Assembly: GCA_964352985.1 (NCBI GenBank)
Contig: CAYGUK010000058.1
Location: forward strand, 1-24,384
Source: CAYGUK01 sp964352985
Lineage (GTDB): Bacteria > Pseudomonadota > Gammaproteobacteria > JAHCLG01
DNA: 24,384 nucleotides
Direction of reading: 5' to 3'
In this document: positions 16,290 through 23,940 of the stretch, piece after piece
How positions within the stretch are numbered: the first letter of the stretch is position 1
Layout of the letters: the number at the start of each line of letters is the position of its first letter
Position numbers and translations under genes: made by a program
The notes under the pieces: generated by a model
What the model saw: the letters and a program-made list of their open reading frames with translations, nothing else
Database searches by the model: none
Told to the model about the DNA's origin: nothing

Positions 16290-16335
16290 GAAAGTGAACG
16301 TGAACACATTTGATATTAAACTCGGTTTCACTTTC
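16290..16335. repeat. Inverted repeat, 9 pairs
   Basis: GAAAGTGAA (16290-16298) is exactly complementary to TTCACTTTC (16327-16335), with a 28-base spacer. It lies 22 bases after the previous inverted repeat. Confidence 0.4.
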
Positions 16336-16428
16336 TTGGCACATTGTGGCAGCCCATGAGATTTAGTCCGAAGTGATTTATAATTTAACGGTTAAAACAG
16401 GGTGGTGATCGTAAAACGTTAATAATCC

Positions 16429-16544
16429 TTGACTGAAAATTTTATGAAGTAAAATCAGCATTGGTTAATGCTTGATGCAATCAAATCATTATACCAGAAG
16501 GGCGTACCTCATTCTTTACAGCTTGGGTAGTCTGTAGTTTTTTT
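16429..16544 (+). ncRNA. Possible small RNA with promoter and terminator
   Basis: TTGACT (16429-16434) and TAAAAT (16450-16455) form a promoter-like pair, though the 15-base spacing is short. About 60 bases further, TACAG (16517-16521) pairs with CTGTA (16532-16536), followed by G and seven T (16538-16544), an intrinsic-terminator layout. A transcript of roughly 80 bases would result. No protein gene lies between. This is inferred purely from signals and matches no family I know; the hairpin could instead terminate read-through from the gene ending at 16103. Confidence 0.25.
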
Positions 16545-16560
16545 GCGGTTTCATTTTTTG

Positions 16561-18654
16561 TTACATAAATCTCATCGTCGGTAGAGAGGCAGAACGTACT
16601 GTTTCTTCACCAGTATGTCCTCTAGCCTGTTGATGAGGAGCCTTTACTGGATGAGATGTAGGTTGAGGCGTTTGACATCTTGAAATTTTTGGTTGTGGGC
16701 AAAGTGATAATTCAACTTCATTAAATTCCTCTTGAGAAGTAATAGGTTGTGCTTTTTCAGCTTCTAAAATCGTCAATTTTTTCTTTTTATAAGCCTCCAC
16801 GCCCCGGGCAAGCCAACTCGCAAACTGTAAACTTCCAGCAATCACTAAGCCAACAATGAGTCCAATACCCCCTGTTAAAGCTGTGATTGAAACTGCTAAT
16901 GAAGCGACAGATAAGACAACGGCTATTTTATGCCAGCGGCTGCTATCCATAAAATTTTTAGCTGCTTCAACAATTCTTGGCCCAATTTTACAACAGTATT
17001 GTCCAATACGTTTTGGCAAACTTATCAAGTAGTTTCCCAAGGCTTTAAAACTTTCTTTAATGCCTCGTTCTTGTAGAAAATTAAACGCGCGTCGAATCGC
17101 CAATCCCGCTAACATTGCGCCTGAGATCATGGTAATTAGTTTTATAGGTGAAAAACTAACAGATAATAGCGATAACGAAATATTAAAACCGGGTATCGTG
17201 CCTAAGGTTGCAACAAGCATGCCTAATGAAATAAAGACGATGACCCACTTTAGGGCATTGCTCGCAATTTTTTTATAGTGGGCTTTTTTATTTGCAATTT
17301 TTATCGCTTCTTCATCAAACAATCCTGCAGAATCTTCCATTGTTTCCAAGCGTTCTTTGGCACGTTGATTTTGATAACCATATTCAGATTTCCACACCCA
17401 GCCTAAGCCAATTGGTGCAATCGCCCAAGCTGCCACTGCTAAAATAGTCATGCTTAATACGGCACTTACGATTAATAATCCAGTGACAACAGTGAAAATG
17501 CCAGCGGCGATAACATCATCTCTATCTTGTGTTGGGTTGACGCCCACTTCATCTTCGTCAAATTCCCAGCCAAAATATCGTCGGCCAATTACTTTAAAAC
17601 CGCGTTGTAATGCTTTTAAACCATAAATTAAGGGGTTGGAATAATGTCCGACTTCGATTCCAATATTACTCCAATAAGTACTCCCCGAAATACCGCCAAC
17701 GACTTCTTGCAGCACTAAACCGATATTAGATAATTCTGAAGAAACATAAAGAAAATCTAAAAATTGATTATGTAAGCCTGTTTTTTTATGAGTAGCCAAT
17801 AATGTTAAGACTTCTTGAAATATTGTATCGAAATTATCGTTGATTGATTTATAGTTTACTGCCAGTTGAACACTATTAAAAAAATCATTCAAGATAATCT
17901 TGAGTTCGTCTAATTTAGTTAGTAATACTGTTTTTTCTTTAATACTAAGTTGTTGCCTCAGGTCTTCGAGTTGGTTAAAAACTTCATCAAACTTTGCTAA
18001 CTGTGCTGAAAATTCTTCTTCAAATAATTTCTTTTTATAAGTATCTTTGGTCGCTTTTGTGACAGATTGATGTAATAATTTTATAATGTGTTCTAAAGAT
18101 GTAACTAATGTGACAAAGTCTATTTCAGCCTTTTTTTTTGGTTGTGCTAATTCTCTTTCATCACCACTAATAATCGGAGAATTTTTATCTTTCAAATAAT
18201 GATATTTATTTTTCAGTGCTTGAACAATGCAAGTTTTTATCCAAGCCCGGTTTTGTTGAGAAACTAAGTTTAAGATATAAGTTAAATCAGCAAATGAATC
18301 TAACAGATTAGGATAAAGTGCCAGCATGTTAAAACAAAAAAACATTTTCTTTTTTTCTGTTTCTTTTTGAGAAGTGCCATTAATCTCATCCAAACAATAA
18401 GCAAATAATCGGTGTAAAGATTTTTTTTCAAATGATATTAATTCTTTAGATTGTGCTTTAAGGTTCATACAAACAGCAAGAAACTTACCTTGGATTGAAG
18501 TTTTTTCAGATTTAATGTGTTCTGAGTGGTCTGGTATAGTTAGCTTGTGATCATCATAATACTGTGTAGTAAAATTTTCTTTACAAAATAAGTCAGCTAA
18601 ATAGACGCCGGGTAGACTAACAATTGATGAAGATCGAAATGCATCACCTAACAT
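16561..18654 (-). CDS. Large coiled-coil and multi-TM protein, effector-like
   Basis: I do not recognise a family. The 697-residue protein has a mostly helical, charged N-terminal half (about 50-300) with a coiled-coil-like stretch (FSAQLAKFDEVFNQLEDLRQ, about 215-234, continuing to 255). Strongly hydrophobic segments follow at about 380-421 (probably a hairpin of two helices), 467-492, 496-521 and 576-616. The last 80 residues are hydrophilic and disordered, Pro/Gln-rich, with acidic patches (SQEEFNEVELS, 640-650; HTGEETVRS, 680-688). No N-terminal signal peptide is present. AAAGG precedes the ATG. Soluble helical half, internal membrane hairpins and a polar C-terminal tail together are the typical build of Legionella Dot/Icm membrane effectors; that is a resemblance, not proof. 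Confidence 0.6.
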   Translation of the reverse strand: MLGDAFRSSSIVSLPGVYLADLFCKENFTTQYYDDHKLTIPDHSEHIKSEKTSIQGKFLAVCMNLKAQSKELISFEKKSLHRLFAYCLDEINGTSQKETEKKKMFFCFNMLALYPNLLDSFADLTYILNLVSQQNRAWIKTCIVQALKNKYHYLKDKNSPIISGDERELAQPKKKAEIDFVTLVTSLEHIIKLLHQSVTKATKDTYKKKLFEEEFSAQLAKFDEVFNQLEDLRQQLSIKEKTVLLTKLDELKIILNDFFNSVQLAVNYKSINDNFDTIFQEVLTLLATHKKTGLHNQFLDFLYVSSELSNIGLVLQEVVGGISGSTYWSNIGIEVGHYSNPLIYGLKALQRGFKVIGRRYFGWEFDEDEVGVNPTQDRDDVIAAGIFTVVTGLLIVSAVLSMTILAVAAWAIAPIGLGWVWKSEYGYQNQRAKERLETMEDSAGLFDEEAIKIANKKAHYKKIASNALKWVIVFISLGMLVATLGTIPGFNISLSLLSVSFSPIKLITMISGAMLAGLAIRRAFNFLQERGIKESFKALGNYLISLPKRIGQYCCKIGPRIVEAAKNFMDSSRWHKIAVVLSVASLAVSITALTGGIGLIVGLVIAGSLQFASWLARGVEAYKKKKLTILEAEKAQPITSQEEFNEVELSLCPQPKISRCQTPQPTSHPVKAPHQQARGHTGEETVRSASLPTMRFM

Positions 18655-18947
18655 GACTTAAAAACCTTTGTTGTTATTGAAATAGTGATATTTCATAAAA
18701 ATTAAGTGAGTATGGGTTTATCACATTTATTTTTCTAGTCTTATAACGAGGACTACTCGATACCTTATTTGGGACAAAAGTATTCTTAATATTCCAATCT
18801 ATTATCAAATTAAAACATGAGACTATAATCATTATTCAAACAGGCATTTTTATCAACAGCTCAAATATTGGAAAGGCATAAAGAAATGACTTATTCATCT
18901 GTGAGAAAAGGACGCAGATTAAGATAGAGATTTTATTAATTATAGAG
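18655..18947. other. Intergenic region, 293 bases, between two minus-strand genes
   Basis: This gap lies upstream of the 697-aa gene and downstream of the cupin gene. A 60-codon minus-strand frame here (ending at 18836) overlaps the cupin 3' end, has no homology I can see and looks incidental. No clear terminator or promoter is visible. Confidence 0.35.
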
Positions 18948-19451
18948 TCATTGTAGGGTCGAATATTTTTTTCTTTCATTTGCATGCGCTTTGACATCGA
19001 TGGCTTCAATGACATCATTTAATTCTTGCCAATTATCACCAACGATAATGGCATCGTTATAAATCACTTCACCATTTGAATCAAACTCGAGTAAAAAACC
19101 CGGATTCACTAAATATAGAACGGAGATTAATTCATCAGTTTGATTGATTAATTGAAAAAAGGTTTGTGTCTCTGTCATGATGCTATCGTTTTGCTTTGCC
19201 GTTAATTCATAAAAATCTTTTTCATTAAAGCCACGCATGCGAACGGTTAAATTCCCAGCAAGAACAAATGTTAATTGTGTTACACAAGGGTGAAAATGAA
19301 TTAAAGATTGTGAGTGCGGTGGTATTCTACCTAAAGCCAAACTAACATTTTGCGTAAATCCCGCTGGGAGTGTTGTATCTTGAGTAATATGACTGAGATA
19401 TGTTCCATCGGGTAATAGAAAGGATTCTTGAGGTGAGAATACATTTTTCAT
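18948..19451 (-). CDS. Cupin domain protein
   Basis: This 167-residue single-domain protein has a double-stranded beta-helix (cupin) fold. Motif 1 reads RIPPHSQSLIHFHPCVTQL (42-60), with metal-ligand candidates H52 and H54. The usual glutamate of the HxH-E set is replaced by Q59. The conserved glycine turn follows (FVLAGNLTVRM, 62-72). Motif 2 is degenerate (NDSIMTETQTFFQLINQTDE, 88-107), with no clear second histidine. Metal binding may be incomplete, so a binding or sensing role, or germin-like storage, is as likely as catalysis. Start: ATG at 19451 with GGAG five bases upstream; an upstream in-frame ATG (19493) adds 14 residues of no cupin character. It is divergent from the esterase fusion gene. 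Confidence 0.78.
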   Translation of the reverse strand: MKNVFSPQESFLLPDGTYLSHITQDTTLPAGFTQNVSLALGRIPPHSQSLIHFHPCVTQLTFVLAGNLTVRMRGFNEKDFYELTAKQNDSIMTETQTFFQLINQTDELISVLYLVNPGFLLEFDSNGEVIYNDAIIVGDNWQELNDVIEAIDVKAHANERKKYSTLQ

Positions 19452-19594
19452 TTTGACTCCAGGGATTATGCAATTTAAATTATAGTATAACATGTTATTT
19501 TATTATTATGGCTGTAATTGATAAATGTTACTAAGAAGTTCAACAGTACATTCTAAAATACGACGGTTAATAATTTTACATGCTAAGACTGATC

Positions 19595-19600
19595 TATAAT
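19595..19600 (+). promoter_or_regulatory. -10 candidate for esterase fusion gene
   Basis: Perfect TATAAT about 70 bases before the ATG. TTTACA at 19575-19580 resembles a -35, but the 14-base spacing is short, so this is a weak call. Confidence 0.25.
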
Positions 19601-19670
19601 TTAAACTTAAAATCACGTACCATGATGCTTAATTTTATCACATAAAATATAAATAATTGAGGATAGTTCC

Positions 19671-21053
19671 ATGAATAATATAGACATTAAAAAAATATTT
19701 CAGGATCTCACTACGACAAGTCATGATTATAAAAAAGAATATCAAGACGTTATATTTCAGGTTAATTCTGAAAAAAATTTACAAAGTGCTGATTGTTGGA
19801 ATTATTTTTCAGCTTGGAAAGTAGGGTTTGATGATATTAACTATGAAGTATTGAATTGCTATAGCAGTGATGAGTTTGCTTATTTAAATTATGAATTAAA
19901 AGGAACGCATCAAGGCATTTATTACAATCAGTTACCTTCTGGTATAAAAATTAATTTATCGGGTGTAATGAGTATTCTCAAAAAAAATGATCAATTGACT
20001 ATCACTATCATTGAAGATCGTAAAACATTGGATGAAAAATTAAATATATTTTCCGACAAAATCTACACAGAAGAAGATTTTCCAAATAACGATTTCAATG
20101 GACCTGCAGGTGATATCTATCGTGCAATATTATATTCTCGCAATCCACCTTGTGGGATAGATCAACTTTTTGTCAATAAATCTCGCTGGATGTTCCAACA
20201 AGTTAATCCGCACTATATTAAACCGATTCCTTATCTTGAAACATTGGAACAAGAAATTAGCTCAGAAAATGTGCTCATTAAATTAAGCGATCGAGATGTC
20301 AAAGCAAGATGGTATTTTCCGAAAAACCTAGATTATAAAAACTTACCTACTTTGGTTTATTTTCATGGTGGTGGCTGGGTGATGGCTTCAGTTGATTCTT
20401 ATGACCTTGTAACCAAAAAACTAGCTTTTAAAGGTCAAGTTAATGTGTTTAGTATTGATTATCGTTTAGCACCTGAAAATGAATTTCCAAGTTATTATAT
20501 GGATTGTTATGAAAGTTATATATGGCTTCGCGAACATTTAACTGATTTTGGTATTAACAATAAAAAAATTGCAGTTGCCGGTGATTCAGTTGGTGGTGCG
20601 ATGAGTGGCGGATTAATTCATTATTGCCATCAAGAAAACAAACCCAAACCTGATGCTGTGATGATGTTATCATCTTGTAGTGATTTAATTTTTGAAAATT
20701 ATCATTCATTTATCGAGAAATCACGCAAAAGTGTTTTTATAAGTTTGGGCTTAGCCTTATTTCAGCGCGCGACTTGTGTGCCAATAGAGTATTGGCGTGA
20801 TCCTATTTATAGTCCCATGTATGGTGATTTTAGTTATTTTCCACCCTCTTTAGTCATGATTGGTGGTGATGATCCTTTAAGAGATGATAATAAAGTGTTG
20901 GTTAATAAATTAAAGCAAGCCGGTGTAAAAAAGGTTGTTGAAATATTTGGTGAGCAAATGCCGCATGCTTATCATATTTTTTTAGGCATGACGAAAGAAG
21001 AAGAACTTGCCTATGATGCCATGGGTAAGTTTTTAAATGAGACGCTTACTTAA
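19671..21053 (+). CDS. SnoaL-like domain fused to HSL-type alpha/beta hydrolase
   Basis: The 460-residue protein combines two folds. Residues 1 to about 118 look like a SnoaL/NTF2-like (ester cyclase) domain: the strand ELKGTHQGIYYNQLPSGIKI (75-94) followed by NLSGVMSILKKNDQLTITII matches the family's GTH-G-x-x-x-G-x-P-x-G pattern. Residues about 195-460 are a hormone-sensitive-lipase family esterase: oxyanion HGGGW (232-236), DYRLAPENEFP (263-273), nucleophile GDSVGG (304-309, S306), acid in GGDDPLRD (398-405, D401) and probable catalytic H432 in MPHAYH. Expected activity is hydrolysis of a short acyl or aryl ester; the N-terminal domain may bind or pre-shape the substrate. GAGG lies seven bases before the ATG. 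It is a single gene, divergent from the cupin. Confidence 0.85.
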   Translation: MNNIDIKKIFQDLTTTSHDYKKEYQDVIFQVNSEKNLQSADCWNYFSAWKVGFDDINYEVLNCYSSDEFAYLNYELKGTHQGIYYNQLPSGIKINLSGVMSILKKNDQLTITIIEDRKTLDEKLNIFSDKIYTEEDFPNNDFNGPAGDIYRAILYSRNPPCGIDQLFVNKSRWMFQQVNPHYIKPIPYLETLEQEISSENVLIKLSDRDVKARWYFPKNLDYKNLPTLVYFHGGGWVMASVDSYDLVTKKLAFKGQVNVFSIDYRLAPENEFPSYYMDCYESYIWLREHLTDFGINNKKIAVAGDSVGGAMSGGLIHYCHQENKPKPDAVMMLSSCSDLIFENYHSFIEKSRKSVFISLGLALFQRATCVPIEYWRDPIYSPMYGDFSYFPPSLVMIGGDDPLRDDNKVLVNKLKQAGVKKVVEIFGEQMPHAYHIFLGMTKEEELAYDAMGKFLNETLT

Positions 21054-21084
21054 TCACAACAAAATGAATTTGATTGGTTTTCTT

Positions 21085-21113
21085 TTGCATCAATTTAAGT
21101 AAATCATTACAAT
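21085..21113 (+). promoter_or_regulatory. Sigma-70-like promoter for GGCT-GNAT gene
   Basis: TTGCAT (21085-21090) and TACAAT (21108-21113) are separated by the ideal 17 bases; the -10 matches five of six. Transcription would start near 21120, about 24 bases before the ATG. Confidence 0.42.
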
Positions 21114-21143
21114 ACGATTAAATTTTTTCAGCGAAAGTTAACC

Positions 21144-22043
21144 ATGTCGATCATAAATGAAAAACTATTTTCTTATGGCACGCTACAAAATGAAGCCGTG
21201 CAATTAGCGCAGTTTGGGCGGCGATTAAATTCAACACCTGATACACTCAATCAATATGAAACACGAGATTGTCTTATTCAGGATACTGATGTCATTCAAA
21301 AATCAGGTCAAACAATTCATCCCATCGCCTGTTTTACAGCGAATAATCAACATCAAATCGAAGGAAAAGTGTTTGATGTGACTGAGGAAGAAATACTGCG
21401 TGCCGATCAATATGAAGTTGCTGATTACAAGCGAGTGCAATGTGTGTTGCAATCGGGGACCACAGCTTGGGTTTATGTGCAAAGTGGTTTAAATATTGAT
21501 GAGCGTAATTTTATTGCGGGAGAAATTAAATTAGCCTTATATCATCCTTCGCATTTATCTCAGTTAATCACCAAAGCTGCCGCGCCTGAAATTTGGCGCT
21601 ATCATCATTTACCTTTGTATCAAGAAAAAATATTTCAATCACATTTTATGGCAAAAGCAAATAAAGATATCATGAATAAATCGAGATGCTTATTTACGAT
21701 TTTTTATCTTAACGAAATAATAGGGTCAACAAGTTTTTATGATATTAAATTAGATCATCTCACCCTAAAAATTGGCTATACCTGGCTACATCCTGATTAT
21801 TGGGGTAAAGGCATTAATCCTGTTATAAAAAAAATGTTACTTAATTATGTGTTTCTGAAATTAAAATTTAATCGTGTTGCGTTTCATATTGACGCTAATA
21901 ATACGCCCTCACGAAATGCGATTGAAAAATTAGGTATTCCATTTGAAGGCTTATTAAAAAAAGAATTAATTTACCCAGATGGTTTTTGTCGCGATACAGC
22001 ACTTTATGCGATAACCAATGATGAATGGTTGGCATTAAAATAA
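21144..22043 (+). CDS. Gamma-glutamylcyclotransferase-like domain fused to GNAT acetyltransferase
   Basis: Residues 1 to about 115 form a GGCT/AIG2-like domain: substrate loop FSYGTLQ (9-15) and VFDVTEEEILRADQYEVADYKRV (77-98), where E91 occupies the place of the catalytic acid. This fold turns gamma-glutamyl-amines into 5-oxoproline or handles related amides. Residues about 124-299 are a complete RimJ/RimL-type GNAT: AAPEIWRY (146-153), EIIGSTSFYDI (191-201), GYTWLHPDYWGKGINPVIK (211-229) with the acetyl-CoA loop, RNAIEKLG (257-264) and PDGFCRDTALYAI. Both domains look intact, with a short linker and no stop or frameshift between them. The ribosome site (GCGAAAG) is weak. Processing and acetylation of the same amine substrate is a reasonable inference; the substrate is unknown. 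Confidence 0.85.
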   Translation: MSIINEKLFSYGTLQNEAVQLAQFGRRLNSTPDTLNQYETRDCLIQDTDVIQKSGQTIHPIACFTANNQHQIEGKVFDVTEEEILRADQYEVADYKRVQCVLQSGTTAWVYVQSGLNIDERNFIAGEIKLALYHPSHLSQLITKAAAPEIWRYHHLPLYQEKIFQSHFMAKANKDIMNKSRCLFTIFYLNEIIGSTSFYDIKLDHLTLKIGYTWLHPDYWGKGINPVIKKMLLNYVFLKLKFNRVAFHIDANNTPSRNAIEKLGIPFEGLLKKELIYPDGFCRDTALYAITNDEWLALK

Positions 22044-22093
22044 TATATGTTATTTTCTGTTTAAAATTACCAATAAAAATAAAATTTAAACTA

Positions 22094-22102
22094 TGCTAAA
22101 AT
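22094..22102 (+). promoter_or_regulatory. Extended -10 promoter candidate for PLD-like gene
   Basis: TGCTAAAAT is an extended -10 (TGn then TAAAAT, five of six), with no good -35. A start near 22109 would give a leader of about 28 bases before the GTG start. Confidence 0.38.
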
Positions 22103-22136
22103 GCGATAATTTTTTAAATCCATGTTTGGGGGCGTT

Positions 22137-23876
22137 GTGTATAAATTTTTTGCAGCTTGTATATTCTTTTTATTATCAATACAAACTGTATTTTCAGTTA
22201 CCATTCAATCACTTTACGAGACATTAAAGCAAACATTTCCGTCATTTAATAACATAACGTATCAAGCTCCTAGCATGAATTATTTTGCGCCTGATTGGTT
22301 TTTTCAAACACCTAATGCTTGGTCGAAAACGTTAGCACAATATAATTTAAGCTTAACACCATTAAATGGCAACACGTTAAATCAAACTTACCAAGCACCC
22401 ACTTGTTCGTCAGACAGTGATTGCCAAGGTTCACGGCATTGCCTAGCACCAAATTATGATAATTATTTGGGTTTATGTTTGGGTGATGCAAATACCATCG
22501 AACAAAGAATGTATAATGCAATAAGCCAAGCCAATAATTTTGTTTATTACACAACTTTACAACCCACTGATTATAGCGATCCCAGTTTTACTTCAGGTGC
22601 ATTCACTGCAGTGATGAAAAATGCCATTATTGCACTTGCTAAAAAATCAGTGAATAGTTCGCACCCCATTTATGTGCGTTTATTACAGGGTAATGCCTTG
22701 CCGCTTGCAACAGTGGATGCTGCATCACCTTCTGCCTTGATGCAAAGTTCAATGCAACAAGCCCAATCAGAACAAGCTTTAAAATTAACAATAAAAAATC
22801 AACATAATTATTTAGCGAATATTGTTAATGATCCAGAGTTTCCCAAAAATAATAAACTCATTATTAGGGTCGCATCTCAGCGTTCTTGTTTATTAAGCAG
22901 TCATTGCGGTAATAATGATAAACAAAGTAGTTTATATTTTTCTGTTGCTTATAATCATGCAAAAATTATCGATATCGATGGCCAAAAATTAATTACCGGC
23001 GGTCAAAATTTATGGGGTAATGATTATTTAAGCACAAATCCTGTGAATGATTCAAACATTGAAATTACGGGGCCCGTTGCAAAAGGTGCGGCAACTTATG
23101 TTAATCAACTTTGGCAATTTGTCGCAAAAAATAATAATAAATATTTATTTAGTAATGTGTGTGCCACTTATAATTATCAAACACATCAAATAACGAGTAG
23201 TTGCCCTAATAATTTCCCTAACGCGACATCAGAACTGGCTACCAATGATGAGGGTTTACAAGTTTTAGCCATGCCTATTGCAAAATTAAATAATGGTGTA
23301 TTACCTAAAAGTGCTTTAGGTCATTATGCTGATCAATCTGAATTTGCGCGAGTCTACGCGTTTAATCACGCAACATCATCAATTAAAATCAGTCAACAAT
23401 CGATTTTATTTAAATTTCTTAAAGTATTACATCCGCACGCGACACTTGATGGTACAGCGATGGAGGCATTAGCAAACGCGTTGGTTAAACATGTTAAAGT
23501 TGAAATCGTGACCAGTAATTTAAATGCCAATCAAAGTGGTTATAGTAGTACAGTTGATTCTGCTACCTTAAAACAATATATCGAAAATTTATTAATCAAT
23601 GAACATCATTTAAGTCAAAGCGAGGTCACTGCTTTAGTCAATCAATATTTAACGATTAAAACCATTGCTTATAATAATCAAGATCCCAAAGCCACAACGA
23701 CATCGAGTCATAATAAAATGTGGATAGTCGATGATCATTTATTTTATATTGGTAGTCATAATTTATATCCTACTTCATTACAACAATTTGGTGTGATTGT
23801 AGATAGTGCTCGGGCCACACAACAATTAGAAAAACAATGGTGGCAACCCTTATGGCAAAATGCCAATAATAGTTAA
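22137..23876 (+). CDS. Exported phospholipase D-like protein with cysteine-rich insert
   Basis: This protein has two HKD (PLD) motifs. The first is in YNHAKIIDIDGQKLITGGQN (H274, K276, D281), the second in SSHNKMWIVDDHLFYIGSHN (H525, K527, D532), numbered from GTG 22137. I choose that start because GGGGG (22128-22132) precedes it and the product begins MYKFF then a clean signal peptide ending VFS-VT. An ATG at 22122 adds five residues but has no ribosome site. The enzyme should act outside the cytoplasm on phosphodiesters such as phospholipids. Near residues 90-115 a cysteine cluster (TCSSDSDCQGSRHCLAP then LCLG) spaces four cysteines like small disulphide domains; two more cysteines occur at 251 and 257. 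It is probably secreted or periplasmic. A strong hairpin follows the stop. Confidence 0.88.
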   Translation: MYKFFAACIFFLLSIQTVFSVTIQSLYETLKQTFPSFNNITYQAPSMNYFAPDWFFQTPNAWSKTLAQYNLSLTPLNGNTLNQTYQAPTCSSDSDCQGSRHCLAPNYDNYLGLCLGDANTIEQRMYNAISQANNFVYYTTLQPTDYSDPSFTSGAFTAVMKNAIIALAKKSVNSSHPIYVRLLQGNALPLATVDAASPSALMQSSMQQAQSEQALKLTIKNQHNYLANIVNDPEFPKNNKLIIRVASQRSCLLSSHCGNNDKQSSLYFSVAYNHAKIIDIDGQKLITGGQNLWGNDYLSTNPVNDSNIEITGPVAKGAATYVNQLWQFVAKNNNKYLFSNVCATYNYQTHQITSSCPNNFPNATSELATNDEGLQVLAMPIAKLNNGVLPKSALGHYADQSEFARVYAFNHATSSIKISQQSILFKFLKVLHPHATLDGTAMEALANALVKHVKVEIVTSNLNANQSGYSSTVDSATLKQYIENLLINEHHLSQSEVTALVNQYLTIKTIAYNNQDPKATTTSSHNKMWIVDDHLFYIGSHNLYPTSLQQFGVIVDSARATQQLEKQWWQPLWQNANNS

Positions 23877-23884
23877 TTAAATGC

Positions 23885-23916
23885 GAATGTTGATATCAAA
23901 GATGATGTCAACGTTT
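23885..23916. terminator. Strong hairpin between convergent genes
   Basis: GTTGATATCA (23889-23898) pairs with TGATGTCAAC (23903-23912) around AAGA, ten pairs with one G-U. The stem can extend four more weak pairs outward. It lies between the stops of the PLD-like gene and the methyltransferase. There is no long U-tract on either side, so as a terminator it would be atypical, but position and stability suggest 3'-end formation or transcript protection for both genes. Confidence 0.45.
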
Positions 23917-23940
23917 AGAAATTGAGTTTTGAGGATGGGG

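Larger units (their letters stand above)
16104..16560. other. Convergent intergenic region, 457 bases
   Basis: This gap is long for a convergent arrangement. It holds two inverted repeats (16241-16267 and 16290-16335), a possible promoter (TTGACT 16429-16434, TAAAAT 16450-16455) and a terminator-like hairpin with seven T (16517-16544). Neither strand shows a convincing protein frame. A small RNA at the right-hand end is possible. Confidence 0.45.

Noticed and set aside
18836..19018. 60-codon minus-strand frame
   Set aside because: Overlaps the end of the cupin gene in another frame, has no ribosome site and no recognisable domain; treated as incidental.
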